Origin: Cypionkella sp.
Lineage (GTDB): Bacteria > Pseudomonadota > Alphaproteobacteria > Rhodobacterales > Rhodobacteraceae
Length of the DNA stretch: 64,000 bases
Direction of reading: 5' to 3'
NCBI RefSeq assembly: GCF_030652235.1
Contig: NZ_JAUSBA010000013.1
Coordinates: forward strand, 1 to 64,000
This document shows positions 1-8,136 of this stretch, piece after piece; the stretch's first letter is position 1; every line of letters begins with the position of its first letter. Made by a program: the position numbers and the translations under genes. Below the pieces are notes generated by a model that saw only the letters and a program-made list of their open reading frames with translations, had not been told where the DNA came from and ran no database searches.

Positions 1-62
1 CCGCCTTCAGCCTGACGCAGGATCGCGAGGATCTGCGCCTCAGTGTATCTGCTTGTCTTCAT
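1..62 (-). mobile_element. 5' end of an IS3-family transposase OrfA (cut by window edge)
   Basis: The minus strand starts an ORF with ATG at 62 whose product begins MKTSRYTEAQILAILRQAEG, the typical helix-turn-helix N-terminus of the small OrfA protein of IS3-family elements (IS407-like group). A GAGGAG ribosome binding site lies just upstream. The rest of the element is outside the window. Its near end probably lies around 128-138, where a C-rich stretch in the element's reading direction (CCCCCCCGAAAGTAAGGGG) resembles terminal inverted repeats of this group. The exact end and any target duplication cannot be fixed without the other side. Confidence 0.75.
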
Positions 63-102
63 TCGGAATCTCCTCGTTCATATTACCGAGAAAATTCTAC
101 TT

Positions 103-192
103 ATGCAGCCCCTTACTTTCGGGGGGGATTACCCGCCAACCGAGATCGAAATCCGCCCATTCAATGAAGACGCGGATTTCGCCGATATGTAG
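103..192 (+). pseudogene. Possible 3' remnant of a gene interrupted by the insertion sequence
   Basis: Beyond the presumed IS end, one plus-strand frame reads PTEIEIRPFNEDADFADM followed by TAG at 190-192. This looks like protein-coding sequence and faces the carnitine operon tail to tail. The frame runs back into the IS end, where it meets an ATG at 103, so it may be the surviving C-terminus of a disrupted host gene. The piece is too short to assign a family, and it could be chance. Confidence 0.3.
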
Positions 193-195
193 GGG

Positions 196-990
196 TTACT
201 TGCCTTTCCACACCGGATCGCGCTTCTCAGCAAAGGCGCGCGCACCCTCCAACTGATCCTCGGATGAATAGAGCTTATCCACCGTCGGCAGCAGACGCTT
301 GGACACCCGGTTCAACGCGTCTTGGAAGCGCATATTCTCGGCCTCGCGCACCACTTCTTTGATCGCAGCATAGACCAGCGGCGGGCCAGATTCCAACAAT
401 CGCGCCAGATCCCAAGCCTTGGGCAGCAGGTCTACGGACGTGGTGATCTCTTTCACGATACCCCAGCGCAAAGCCTCCTCGGCATCGAACCAGCGTCCGG
501 TCAAAAGCAGGTCCATCGCCACATGATAAGGGATGCGCTTGGGCAGTTTGATGCTGGCGGCATCGGCCACCGTGCCAGACCGGATTTCCGGCAAGGCGAA
601 GGTTGCGTTCGCCGAACACAGGATCAGATCGGCGCTCAAAGCCAGTTCCAGCCCGCCACCGCAGCAAATCCCGTTTACCGCCGCAATCACCGGCTTGTTC
701 AGGTTCGGCAATTCCTGCAAGCCGCCAAAGCCGCCGACGCCGTAATCGCCATCCACCGCATCGCCATCCGCCGCCGCCTTCAAATCCCAACCTGGGCAGA
801 AGAATTTCTCCCCCGCCGCGCGCAGAATACACACCCTTAGCGAGTCATCGTCGCGGAAATCCCGAAACACCTGCCCCATCACCCGGCTGGTTTTCAGGCT
901 GATCGCATTGGCTTTCGGGCTGTCGAGCGTGACCTCCAGTATAGCCCCCTCGCGGCGGGTTTTGATCGGGCCTTCGGTTCGCATTTCCAT
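196..990 (-). CDS. caiD: Carnitinyl-CoA dehydratase / enoyl-CoA hydratase family (CaiD-like)
   Basis: This 264-residue crotonase-fold protein probably hydrates or dehydrates a carnitinyl-CoA/crotonobetainyl-CoA-type substrate in the cytoplasm. The oxyanion-hole regions are visible around residues 60-72 (EKFFCPGWDLK) and 99-116 (NKPVIAAVNGICCGGGLELAL). The ALPE segment with E135 and the following LPKRIPYHVAMDLLLTGR stretch also fit CaiD. It is the last gene of the minus-strand carnitine operon and starts one base after the stop of the acyl-CoA ligase gene (TGAGATG), so translation is probably coupled. Other enoyl-CoA hydratases look similar. The CaiD call leans on the match around the oxyanion hole and on the neighbours. 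Confidence 0.8.
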   Translation of the reverse strand: MEMRTEGPIKTRREGAILEVTLDSPKANAISLKTSRVMGQVFRDFRDDDSLRVCILRAAGEKFFCPGWDLKAAADGDAVDGDYGVGGFGGLQELPNLNKPVIAAVNGICCGGGLELALSADLILCSANATFALPEIRSGTVADAASIKLPKRIPYHVAMDLLLTGRWFDAEEALRWGIVKEITTSVDLLPKAWDLARLLESGPPLVYAAIKEVVREAENMRFQDALNRVSKRLLPTVDKLYSSEDQLEGARAFAEKRDPVWKGK

Positions 991-991
991 C

Positions 992-2980
992 TCAAGCCAT
1001 CCTTACCAATGCATCCACCGCAACCGCCCCTTCGGGCCGCACGAGGATCGGGTTAATTTCAATTTCCTCAAGGCTGGCATCGGTCAGCATCAGATCGCCC
1101 AAGGCGACGGCAATCTTGGCAACCGCCTGCATGTCGGCGCGCGCCCGCCCCCGATACCCATCCAGCAGCGGCCACAACCGCAACCCCCGCATCGCCTGCA
1201 ACACTTGCGCTTCCGTCACTGGCAAGATCATCGTCACGGTATCGGCCAGCACTTCCGCCGTCACCCCGCCCATCCCCAGCGTCAGACTCACGCCATAAAT
1301 CGGATCGCGCCGCAGCCCAAGCAGGATTTCCGCCACCGCCCCGGTGACCATTTCTTCCACCAGGTAGCCCACAGCCCCCGGCATCTCGGCCTGCCCTTGC
1401 AGCGAGGCAAGCCCCAACCGCACCGCGCCAGCTTCGGTCTTGTGCGCGAACCCGAGGCCCTTCAGCGCGTAGGGCGGGGTTAACCCCGCCGCCCCCGCGG
1501 CCACTTCGGCAAAAGTCCCGCTGACGGCGCGCGGCACCGCAACACCCGCCTGTGCCAGCAACGCCTTACCCTCGGCCTCAGACAACATCCGGCTGTCGCG
1601 CGGTACCATTGCTACCGCAGGCCGCCACCCCGAAACCCCCGGTGCCACCTGCGCCGCTTTCACCGCAGCCAAAGCCGTCTCCAACCCCATCAAGGTCACA
1701 ACCCCCTGATCCATCAGCGCAATCGCTTGGCGCTCATCAAAATTCTCCGGCATCGAGGCGACGGGCAAAGCAATCTTGCCGCTGGTTTTCTGCGCCGAAA
1801 CGATCGCGTCCAACGCAGGTTGATACCCAGCCGGATCGCATCGATCATTCCTCGGCGGGTCAATGATGTAAAGCCCCGCGTCGTAAGCCTCTAGCATCGC
1901 GGTGAACACTTCGGTGGTCTTCGGCCCATCGCCCCAAATGAAGGTGTGGTAATCCAGCGGGTTAGAGATCGTCGGGATCGCCCCCAACACTTCAAACAGC
2001 CGATCATGCGTCGCCTGAGGCACTGGCGGGAAATCAATGCCATAAGGTGCCGCCAAATCCGCCACCAACCCGGCCTCACCGCCCGAACACGACAGCGAGC
2101 ATATCCGCGGCCCAATCTGCGGCCCATGGACATGGAAAATCTTCAACGTCTCGATCAGTTCTGAAGGCGTGTTGACCTCCGCCACCCCGATCTGGCGCAA
2201 AAACGCCGAAGACGCCGCCCCACCCCCCGCCAATGATGCGGTATGCGACGCCGCCGCCGTCCGGCTCAGCTCGGTCTTGCCGGATTTGATGCAGACCACG
2301 CCCTTGCCCATCGCCCGCGCGCGTTCCGCCAACGCCGCGAAAGCAACCGCGTCGTCGATGCCCTCAATATACATCCCCAAGGCAGTGACGCGCGGATCGT
2401 CCAGCAAAGCCCCCGCCAGATCGGCCAAGCCCACCACCGCCGCATTGCCCAGACAGGCAACATAAGCCACCGGAAGCGCCCTCTTCTGCATCCCCAGGTT
2501 GATCACGATGTTCGAGGATTGGCTGACCAAAGCCACGCCTTTCGCCACCGGAATCCCGCCATGCTGATCCGGCCACAGCAGCGCACCATCAAGATAATTG
2601 ATCACCCCATAGCAATTCGGCCCAAGGATTGGCATATCGCCCGCCGCTGCAATCAACCGCGCCTGCAACTCCGGCTCGCCCGCTTCGGTCCAACCCGAGG
2701 CAAAGCAAATCGCCCCACCCGCGCCCATCGCCGCCAGTTCCGCCACAACCTCAATGGTCGCGAACCGGTTCACCCCGATAAACGTGGCATCCGGCGCTTG
2801 CGGCAGATCGGCAAGGCTGGCGTAGGCGCGCAAGCCGCCAATCTCGGCCTTGGTCGGATGTACTGGCCAAATCTCGCCCGCAAAGCCCATCTTGCGGCAT
2901 TGCTCGATCACATTCAGCGCCCAACCCGCGCCCAGCACGGCAATGCTGCGCGGTCGCAGCAGGCGGTCAAGATTGGCCAT
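992..2980 (-). CDS. ADP-forming acyl-CoA ligase (acetate-CoA ligase family), candidate carnitine/betaine CoA activator
   Basis: This 662-residue protein has the fused architecture of NDP-forming acyl-CoA synthetases: an N-terminal CoA-binding Rossmann domain (about 1-130), succinyl-CoA-ligase-like domains with GPNCYGVINY and SHTASLAGG (the latter near the phosphohistidine region), and a C-terminal ATP-grasp domain ending with LEEIEINPILV. Such enzymes make acyl-CoA from acid, CoA and ATP. No CaiB-type CoA-transferase or CaiC-type AMP-forming ligase is seen in the operon, so this is the most likely activator for carnitine-type substrates; that role is inferred. It lies 3 bases after the SelT-like gene and 1 base before caiD. 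Confidence 0.8.
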   Translation of the reverse strand: MANLDRLLRPRSIAVLGAGWALNVIEQCRKMGFAGEIWPVHPTKAEIGGLRAYASLADLPQAPDATFIGVNRFATIEVVAELAAMGAGGAICFASGWTEAGEPELQARLIAAAGDMPILGPNCYGVINYLDGALLWPDQHGGIPVAKGVALVSQSSNIVINLGMQKRALPVAYVACLGNAAVVGLADLAGALLDDPRVTALGMYIEGIDDAVAFAALAERARAMGKGVVCIKSGKTELSRTAAASHTASLAGGGAASSAFLRQIGVAEVNTPSELIETLKIFHVHGPQIGPRICSLSCSGGEAGLVADLAAPYGIDFPPVPQATHDRLFEVLGAIPTISNPLDYHTFIWGDGPKTTEVFTAMLEAYDAGLYIIDPPRNDRCDPAGYQPALDAIVSAQKTSGKIALPVASMPENFDERQAIALMDQGVVTLMGLETALAAVKAAQVAPGVSGWRPAVAMVPRDSRMLSEAEGKALLAQAGVAVPRAVSGTFAEVAAGAAGLTPPYALKGLGFAHKTEAGAVRLGLASLQGQAEMPGAVGYLVEEMVTGAVAEILLGLRRDPIYGVSLTLGMGGVTAEVLADTVTMILPVTEAQVLQAMRGLRLWPLLDGYRGRARADMQAVAKIAVALGDLMLTDASLEEIEINPILVRPEGAVAVDALVRMA

Positions 2981-2983
2981 TCA

Positions 2984-3286
2984 CTATCCTTCGGTCTTAC
3001 CTGCGCGGTCGATATGGCCCAGATCCCGCTCTGGCCACACCCGATCCCGCACCATTTGTTTCAGCACTTTCACATCAGGAAAGCCGCCCTTTTCCTTGCG
3101 ATCCCAGATCACTTCGCCGTCCAACGTGATCTGAAACAGCCCACCCGTCGCCGGGATCAGCGAGACCGAGGCGATGTCCTGCCCAAACGTCGACAGCAAT
3201 TCCTGCGCCATCCAAGCCGTGCGCAACAGCCAGTTGCATTGCGTGCAATAGCTCAGGGAGATCACCGGGCGCTTGATTTCGCTCAT
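2984..3286 (-). CDS. SelT/SelW/SelH-family Rdx protein with CxxC
   Basis: This 100-residue thioredoxin-like Rdx protein carries C14-T-Q-C17 in the sequence SYCTQCNWLLRTAWMAQELL. In SelW relatives the second position is often selenocysteine; here both are cysteine. A later segment, PATGGLFQITLDGEVIWDRKEKGGFPDVKVLKQMVRD, fits the family's C-terminal half. Its function is not established; a thiol redox role is likely. It sits between the acyl-CoA dehydrogenase and the acyl-CoA ligase, within 15 and 3 bases, so it is co-transcribed with carnitine catabolism. Confidence 0.8.
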   Translation of the reverse strand: MSEIKRPVISLSYCTQCNWLLRTAWMAQELLSTFGQDIASVSLIPATGGLFQITLDGEVIWDRKEKGGFPDVKVLKQMVRDRVWPERDLGHIDRAGKTEG

Positions 3287-3301
3287 AGTTTTGGCCTCTC
3301 G

Positions 3302-4465
3302 CTAGGCGCCATGCGGCCGCAGCAATTCACGGCTGATGATATGACGCTGGATTTCCGACGTGCCTTCCCAGATACGCTCCACCCGCGCATCACGCCAGAT
3401 GCGCTCCAGCGGCAGCTCGTCCATCAAGCCCATACCGCCGTGAATCTGTATCGCCTCATCGGCAATCATCGCCAGCACTTCGCTGGCTTTCAGCTTCGCC
3501 ATCGACATATCGGCTTCGGTCACGGTGCCCTGATCATATTTCCACGCCGCCTCGCGCGTCAGCAATTCCGCCGCTTTCAACTCCATCGACATATCGGCCA
3601 GCTTGAAGCTTATGCCTTGGAATTTGCCAATCTGCTGGCCAAATTGCTTGCGCTCTGCCGCATAAGAAATCGCATGGCCCAAAGCGCGCTCGGCCCGGCC
3701 CAGGCAGGTCGAAGCCACTTGCAGCCTGGTTGCGCCCAGCCATTTGCCCGCCACTTCAAAGCCTTTATGCACTTCGCCCAAAATCTGGCTGGCAGGCAAA
3801 CGGCAGTCATCAAACTCAAGAATCATGTTGTTGTAGCCGCGGTGCGACACGTTGCGATAGCCCTCGCGCACGGTGAATCCCGGCGTGCCTTTGTCGACCA
3901 GAAACGCCGTGATCAGCTTTTTCTTGCCGCGCGGGGTATCTTCCTCGCCCGTCGCCACCCAGACAATCGCGAAATCGGCGACGTCAGCATGGCTGATGAA
4001 ATGCTTGGTGCCGTTCAGCACATAATCGCTGCCATCGGCCTTCGCGAACGCCTTCATCGAGCGCAAATCCGAGCCCGAGCCGGGTTCCGTCATCGCCTGA
4101 CAGTCGTGCTTTTCGGCGCGGATGCAGGGGAACAGATATTTCTCACGCTGCTCGGGCGTGCATGCCAGAAGGATGTTGGACGGCCGCGCCACGCAGTTCC
4201 AGTGCAAAGCATAGTTCGCCTTGCCAAGTTCCTTTTCGTAAAGCAACCACGTCAGCGTATCCAGCCCCGCGCCGCCGACATCCTCGGGCATGTTCGCCGC
4301 ATAAAGCCCGGCCTCAACGGCCTTTTTCGAGATTTCCTTCATCAGATCATGCCGCAGCACGCCAGTGCGCTCGACCTCTGCCTCATGCGGGAACAACTCG
4401 TTCTCCACAAAAGCGCGGGTGGTCTCGATGATCATCTGTTGTTCTTCAGACAGGCCGAAATTCAT
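3302..4465 (-). CDS. Acyl-CoA dehydrogenase, CaiA-like
   Basis: This 387-residue flavoprotein has normal family length. Visible marks are the substrate/FAD segment MTEPGSGSDLRSMKAFA, the FISHADVADFAIVW stretch, and the C-terminal IHGGMGLMDELPLERIWRDARVERIWEGTSEIQR block, in which the glutamate of WEGTSE is the usual catalytic base. It probably oxidises, or in the CaiA sense reduces, a betainyl/crotonobetainyl-type acyl-CoA. Direction and exact substrate cannot be read from sequence. It starts 9 bases after the short-chain dehydrogenase stop. Confidence 0.8.
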   Translation of the reverse strand: MNFGLSEEQQMIIETTRAFVENELFPHEAEVERTGVLRHDLMKEISKKAVEAGLYAANMPEDVGGAGLDTLTWLLYEKELGKANYALHWNCVARPSNILLACTPEQREKYLFPCIRAEKHDCQAMTEPGSGSDLRSMKAFAKADGSDYVLNGTKHFISHADVADFAIVWVATGEEDTPRGKKKLITAFLVDKGTPGFTVREGYRNVSHRGYNNMILEFDDCRLPASQILGEVHKGFEVAGKWLGATRLQVASTCLGRAERALGHAISYAAERKQFGQQIGKFQGISFKLADMSMELKAAELLTREAAWKYDQGTVTEADMSMAKLKASEVLAMIADEAIQIHGGMGLMDELPLERIWRDARVERIWEGTSEIQRHIISRELLRPHGA

Positions 4466-4474
4466 TTCTTTTCC

Positions 4475-5227
4475 TTACGGATCAACGTTGTAGGTCATGC
4501 CATCGACGGCCAGGGCCTGGCCCGAAATCATGCGCGCGCCGTCAGAGGCCAAATAAAGCGCCATCGCCGCCACATCTTCGGGGTCGGTCAGCCGTTTCAG
4601 CGCGGTGCCAGAAGCATAGCCTTGCCGCACTGCATCGGGCGTCATGCCCTTGGCCACCGCCTCGGCCTCAATCACCCGATCAATGCGCGGGCCGTTGACC
4701 GAACCGGGGCAGATCGCATTGGCGCGGATGCCATGCGGCCCAAGTTCCATGGCGACTGTTTTCATCAGGCCAATCACGCCCCATTTAGCCGCCACGTAGG
4801 GCGCGCGGAACGGGTTGCCATAAAGCCCAGCGGTGGACGACATGAAGATCATCACACCCTTGCCCGCCGGTTTCATCAGCCGCGCCGCATGTTTTGCCGC
4901 CAGCATCGCGCCATCAAGATTGACGGCCAGACACTGATGCCACGCCGCCAAATCCATATCTTCAATCGCCGCCGTCGGCCCCTTGATGCCAGCATTGGCG
5001 CAGAGCACATCCAGCCCGCCCCAATCCGCCGCGATCTGGGTAAACAACGCCTGCATACCCGGCTCAAGACTGGCATCGCAGACCGAGCCGCGAATCCCCG
5101 GCGGCAATGCCGCCACCATCGCCACATCCACATCCGTCACCCAGACGCGATAGCCCGCCCCGGCAAAGGCTTTCGCCATCACCAGACCAATGCCATTCGC
5201 GCCAGCCGTGATCAGAACGGTTTTCAT
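4475..5227 (-). CDS. Short-chain dehydrogenase/reductase (SDR), 3-hydroxyacyl or 3-hydroxybutyrate dehydrogenase-like
   Basis: This 250-residue classical SDR has an N-terminal NAD(P)-binding glycine motif (TAGANGIG), CANAG at the end of strand 4, and catalytic S (FMSSTAG) and YVAAK. The start was placed at the ATG at 5227, which overlaps the stop of the upstream carnitine dehydrogenase by ATGA; the longer in-frame extension lies inside that gene. One plausible job is handling acetoacetate released by the BKACE enzyme, but that is inference. The substrate is unknown. Confidence 0.75.
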   Translation of the reverse strand: MKTVLITAGANGIGLVMAKAFAGAGYRVWVTDVDVAMVAALPPGIRGSVCDASLEPGMQALFTQIAADWGGLDVLCANAGIKGPTAAIEDMDLAAWHQCLAVNLDGAMLAAKHAARLMKPAGKGVMIFMSSTAGLYGNPFRAPYVAAKWGVIGLMKTVAMELGPHGIRANAICPGSVNGPRIDRVIEAEAVAKGMTPDAVRQGYASGTALKRLTDPEDVAAMALYLASDGARMISGQALAVDGMTYNVDP

Positions 5228-6690
5228 TTCTTCTGCCCCACAGCCCGGCCCGCACCTTCCGGCAGCGGCAACCCGGCTTGCGCGTCTGCAATCGACTTCA
5301 GCTTGGCCCAAACCTGCGGCCCAGCAGGCGCCGATTTACCCGAAGCCATATTTACATGCAGGCACAACTGCTCAATCGTGGCGACGCATTCTTCACCCTT
5401 CAGGATCCGCACGAAGCTGCGGAACCGCTTCTCATCCGCGCTGATGAGCTGCAATGTCCCGGTCAGCTTATCGCCCAGCTTCGCCTCACCCAGATGCCGG
5501 ATGTGGGTTTCCGCCGAATAGAACGAATTGCCCGCCGCTACATAGTCCATCCCGGCCCCGATCAGCCGCAGGAAGGCATCGACGGTTTCCGAATTGGCAA
5601 AATAATAGCGGCTTTCGGTCATATGGCCGTTGTAGTCGATCCAGCCCGGCAGCACCTGCATCTGCGCCATGACCAGCGGAGCATCCTTCGGCGCGCTGTC
5701 CACTTCGGCATGGAAGGCCACCGCGCGGGCTTCGTCATGCTCGCGCAGAACCTTGCCCGCGCCCCAATTGCGATCCTTCAACGCGCGCAGGAAACCGATC
5801 AGGTTGCTGTCGCGAATACGCTCCAACTCGCGGATGGTGTGATGCCCAGATTGCGCATCCGACTGGCCTGCGATTAGATCGACCAGCTCGTCGTTGAACT
5901 CTGGCACGTCGGTCAGCTTGGTCCAAGGGGCGGTCAGATATGGCCCAAACTGCGCCATGAAATGCTTCATGCCCGCCTCGCCACCCGCGACGCGATAGGT
6001 TTCAAACAGCCCCATCTGGCCCCAGCGCAGACCAAAGCCCATGCGGATCGACTCGTCAATTTCTTCCGTGGTCGCCACGCCGTCCTTCACCAGCCACAAC
6101 GCCTCGCGCCACACCGCTTCCAGGAAACGGTCGGCGATGTGGGCGTCGATTTCCTTTTTGATATGCAGCGGGAACATGCCGATCTCTTTCAGGATCAGCT
6201 TGGCTTTCTCAATCACCGCCGGATCAGATTTCGGCGACGGCACCACTTCGGCCAGCGGGAGAAGGTAGACCGGGTTGAACGGATGGGCGACAAAAATGGT
6301 GCCCGGATTGGCGGCATTTTCCTGCAACTCGGACGGTTTGAAGCCAGAGGTCGAAGACCCGATCGGCGTACCCAATTCTGCCGATTGTTGGATCTGTGCA
6401 AAGACCCGATGCTTCAAATCCAGCCGTTCCGACACCGATTCCTGAATGTAATGCGCGCCTTCGACGGCTTCGGTGATGGTCTGCGCGAAGGACAACACCC
6501 CCTCCTTCGGCATCGGAATATCACTCAGCGCAGGCAGCGACGCCCGCGCATTCGCCATCACTTCGCTGATCTTGCGCTCTGCCTGCGGATCGGGATCGAA
6601 CACCGACACATTCCAGCCGTTGAGCAAAAACCGAGCCGCCCACCCGCCGCCAATAACCCCACCACCAATGATCGCTGCTTTTTTCGTCAT
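5224..6690 (-). CDS. lcdH: L-carnitine 3-dehydrogenase fused to a thioesterase
   Basis: This 488-residue fusion oxidises L-carnitine to 3-dehydrocarnitine with NAD+. Residues 1 to about 320 are a 3-hydroxyacyl-CoA-dehydrogenase-fold carnitine dehydrogenase (dinucleotide motif GGGVIGGGWA, then FVAHPFNPVYLLPLAEVV and GFGLRWGQMGLFETYRVAGG). Residues from about 340 form a hot-dog thioesterase domain (VLPGWIDYNGHMTESRYYF), matching the betainyl-CoA thioesterase that is a separate gene in some bacteria. The ATG at 6690 was preferred over one at 6714 because GGGAAGATGCTAAG precedes it at a usable distance. It overlaps the downstream SDR by ATGA. Confidence 0.88.
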   Translation of the reverse strand: MTKKAAIIGGGVIGGGWAARFLLNGWNVSVFDPDPQAERKISEVMANARASLPALSDIPMPKEGVLSFAQTITEAVEGAHYIQESVSERLDLKHRVFAQIQQSAELGTPIGSSTSGFKPSELQENAANPGTIFVAHPFNPVYLLPLAEVVPSPKSDPAVIEKAKLILKEIGMFPLHIKKEIDAHIADRFLEAVWREALWLVKDGVATTEEIDESIRMGFGLRWGQMGLFETYRVAGGEAGMKHFMAQFGPYLTAPWTKLTDVPEFNDELVDLIAGQSDAQSGHHTIRELERIRDSNLIGFLRALKDRNWGAGKVLREHDEARAVAFHAEVDSAPKDAPLVMAQMQVLPGWIDYNGHMTESRYYFANSETVDAFLRLIGAGMDYVAAGNSFYSAETHIRHLGEAKLGDKLTGTLQLISADEKRFRSFVRILKGEECVATIEQLCLHVNMASGKSAPAGPQVWAKLKSIADAQAGLPLPEGAGRAVGQKK

Positions 6691-6720
6691 CTTAGCATCT
6701 TCCCCAATTCTCAAATTTGA

Positions 6721-7152
6721 TCACTCAACCATGCCGGGAGTTTCGTTGCCTTGTTCGTCCAGATAGGGTTGCCACAACTTTGAGTCCCGGCAGGTGCGGG
6801 TTTTGGCATCGCAAGTTCCCTCACAATCCGTGGACTTAGTGCAGTGCTTCCCATCGTCCGCATTTGGAAAAACGCACAAAGGGGGATCATTCATAGCAAA
6901 TACTGAACTCTGCAAATACCCGCCGTCAGCTTCGCAACTTGCTGCATCCTTCGGAGTATCTTTGGTCGTCCGAAAATTGCACACGTCAGGCCCGCCGTCT
7001 TTCGAAGGAACATGATCTTCGCATCTCGCGTCGGTCAAGGGTTGCCCCTTCGGAGTCACCCAATGCACAATCGGAACGCAAGCAGCCAACACCGCCACTG
7101 CGACGCCAGCGCCAACCATCCACAGTTTAACCTTGGACCCGACCACCCTCAT
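6721..7152 (-). CDS. Cysteine-rich probable lipoprotein of unknown function
   Basis: This 143-residue protein has an N-terminal hydrophobic stretch (VGAGVAVAVLAAC) ending in a lipobox-like LAAC at C25. The mature part has eight further cysteines, including the spacing C-x5-C-x3-C-x6-C near residues 104-121 (HCTKSTDCEGTC), which suggests disulfides and an extracytoplasmic location. The family was not recognised. Its ATG overlaps the BKACE stop (ATGA), so it is translated within the carnitine operon. A role in substrate binding or envelope anchoring is only a guess. Confidence 0.7.
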   Translation of the reverse strand: MRVVGSKVKLWMVGAGVAVAVLAACVPIVHWVTPKGQPLTDARCEDHVPSKDGGPDVCNFRTTKDTPKDAASCEADGGYLQSSVFAMNDPPLCVFPNADDGKHCTKSTDCEGTCDAKTRTCRDSKLWQPYLDEQGNETPGMVE

Positions 7153-8063
7153 TTCGCCAACGGCGCGCGCTTCTCCAGCTTCAGCTTCGCCCGCACTTCC
7201 GCAGGCGTAATCACCCGAGCCCCAAGGTTCGAGATGATCGTCACCGCCCGCTCCACCAGTTGCGCATTGTTCGCCAGCACGCCCTTATCCAGCCACAGGT
7301 TATCCTCCAACCCGACCCGCACATTGCCGCCTGCCAGAACCGAGGCCGCGACATAGGGCATCTGATTGCGGCCAATCGCAAAGGCGCTCCAATGCCAATC
7401 GGCGGGGACGTTGTTGACCATGGCAAGGAAGGTGTTCAGATCGTCCGGCGCGCCCCACGGCACGCCCATGCACAACTGCACCAAGGTCGGCGCCGGGATC
7501 ACGCCTTCGCGCGCAAGCTCTTTCGCCAGCCACAGATGCCCGGTGTCAAACGCCTCAATCTCAATCCGCACGCCCGCCGCCGTCATCCGCTTGGCCATAT
7601 CCCGCAACATGCCGGGGGTGTTGACCATCACATAATCGGCCTCATTGAAGTTCATCGTGCCACAGTCGAGCGTGCAAATCTCGGGCCGACATTCCACCAC
7701 ATGCGCCACCCGCGCGGTGGCACCCACCATATCCGAATGGCCCGCCATCTGGTTCATCTTCTCGGTTCCATCAAACAGCAGGTCGCCGCCCATACCGGCC
7801 GTCAGGTTCAGCACCACATCGGTGCCGGAATCGCGAATCCGCTCGGTCACTTCGCGGTAAAGCGTCAAATCGCGGCTCGGCTTGCCCGTCTCAGGATCAC
7901 GCACATGGCAATGCACCACCGCCGCCCCAGCCTTCGCCGCATCAATCGCCGATTTCGCAATCTGCTCAGGGCTGCGCGGCACATGCGGGCTGCGGTCCTG
8001 CGTGCCGCCCGATCCGGTGATGGCAGCGGTGATGAAAACTTCGCGGTTCATGGCCAAGGGCAT
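7149..8063 (-). CDS. BKACE-family 3-dehydrocarnitine cleavage enzyme
   Basis: This 304-residue beta-keto acid cleavage enzyme (DUF849) is expected to condense 3-dehydrocarnitine with acetyl-CoA to give betainyl-CoA and acetoacetate. The zinc-binding HCHVRDP motif near residue 47-53 and RVGLEDNL near the C-terminus are both present. The ATG at 8063 has GGAGG seven bases upstream. It is the first gene of the operon, followed by the cysteine-rich lipoprotein and the carnitine dehydrogenase, and faces the divergent CdhR-type regulator across 73 bases. The substrate assignment rests on this context. Confidence 0.85.
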   Translation of the reverse strand: MPLAMNREVFITAAITGSGGTQDRSPHVPRSPEQIAKSAIDAAKAGAAVVHCHVRDPETGKPSRDLTLYREVTERIRDSGTDVVLNLTAGMGGDLLFDGTEKMNQMAGHSDMVGATARVAHVVECRPEICTLDCGTMNFNEADYVMVNTPGMLRDMAKRMTAAGVRIEIEAFDTGHLWLAKELAREGVIPAPTLVQLCMGVPWGAPDDLNTFLAMVNNVPADWHWSAFAIGRNQMPYVAASVLAGGNVRVGLEDNLWLDKGVLANNAQLVERAVTIISNLGARVITPAEVRAKLKLEKRAPLAK

Positions 8064-8136
8064 GGGAATCCTCCAATTCGATTGCCCACACCATAACCAG
8101 CTTGCAACGCCACGCTTGACGATTTACGCAATAAAT
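8064..8136. promoter_or_regulatory. Divergent promoter region of carnitine operon and its regulator
   Basis: These 73 bases separate two oppositely transcribed genes and must hold both promoters and probably the regulator's operator. The stretch near 8117-8141 is AT-rich (TTGACGATTTACGCAATAAATATG). No convincing paired -35/-10 boxes or perfect inverted repeat were found. Confidence 0.5.

Noticed and set aside
2243-5521. A 1092-codon plus-strand open frame across the carnitine operon
   Set aside because: It is antisense to several clearly recognisable enzymes, has a histidine-arginine-rich composition typical of a GC-rich shadow frame, and shows no domain.
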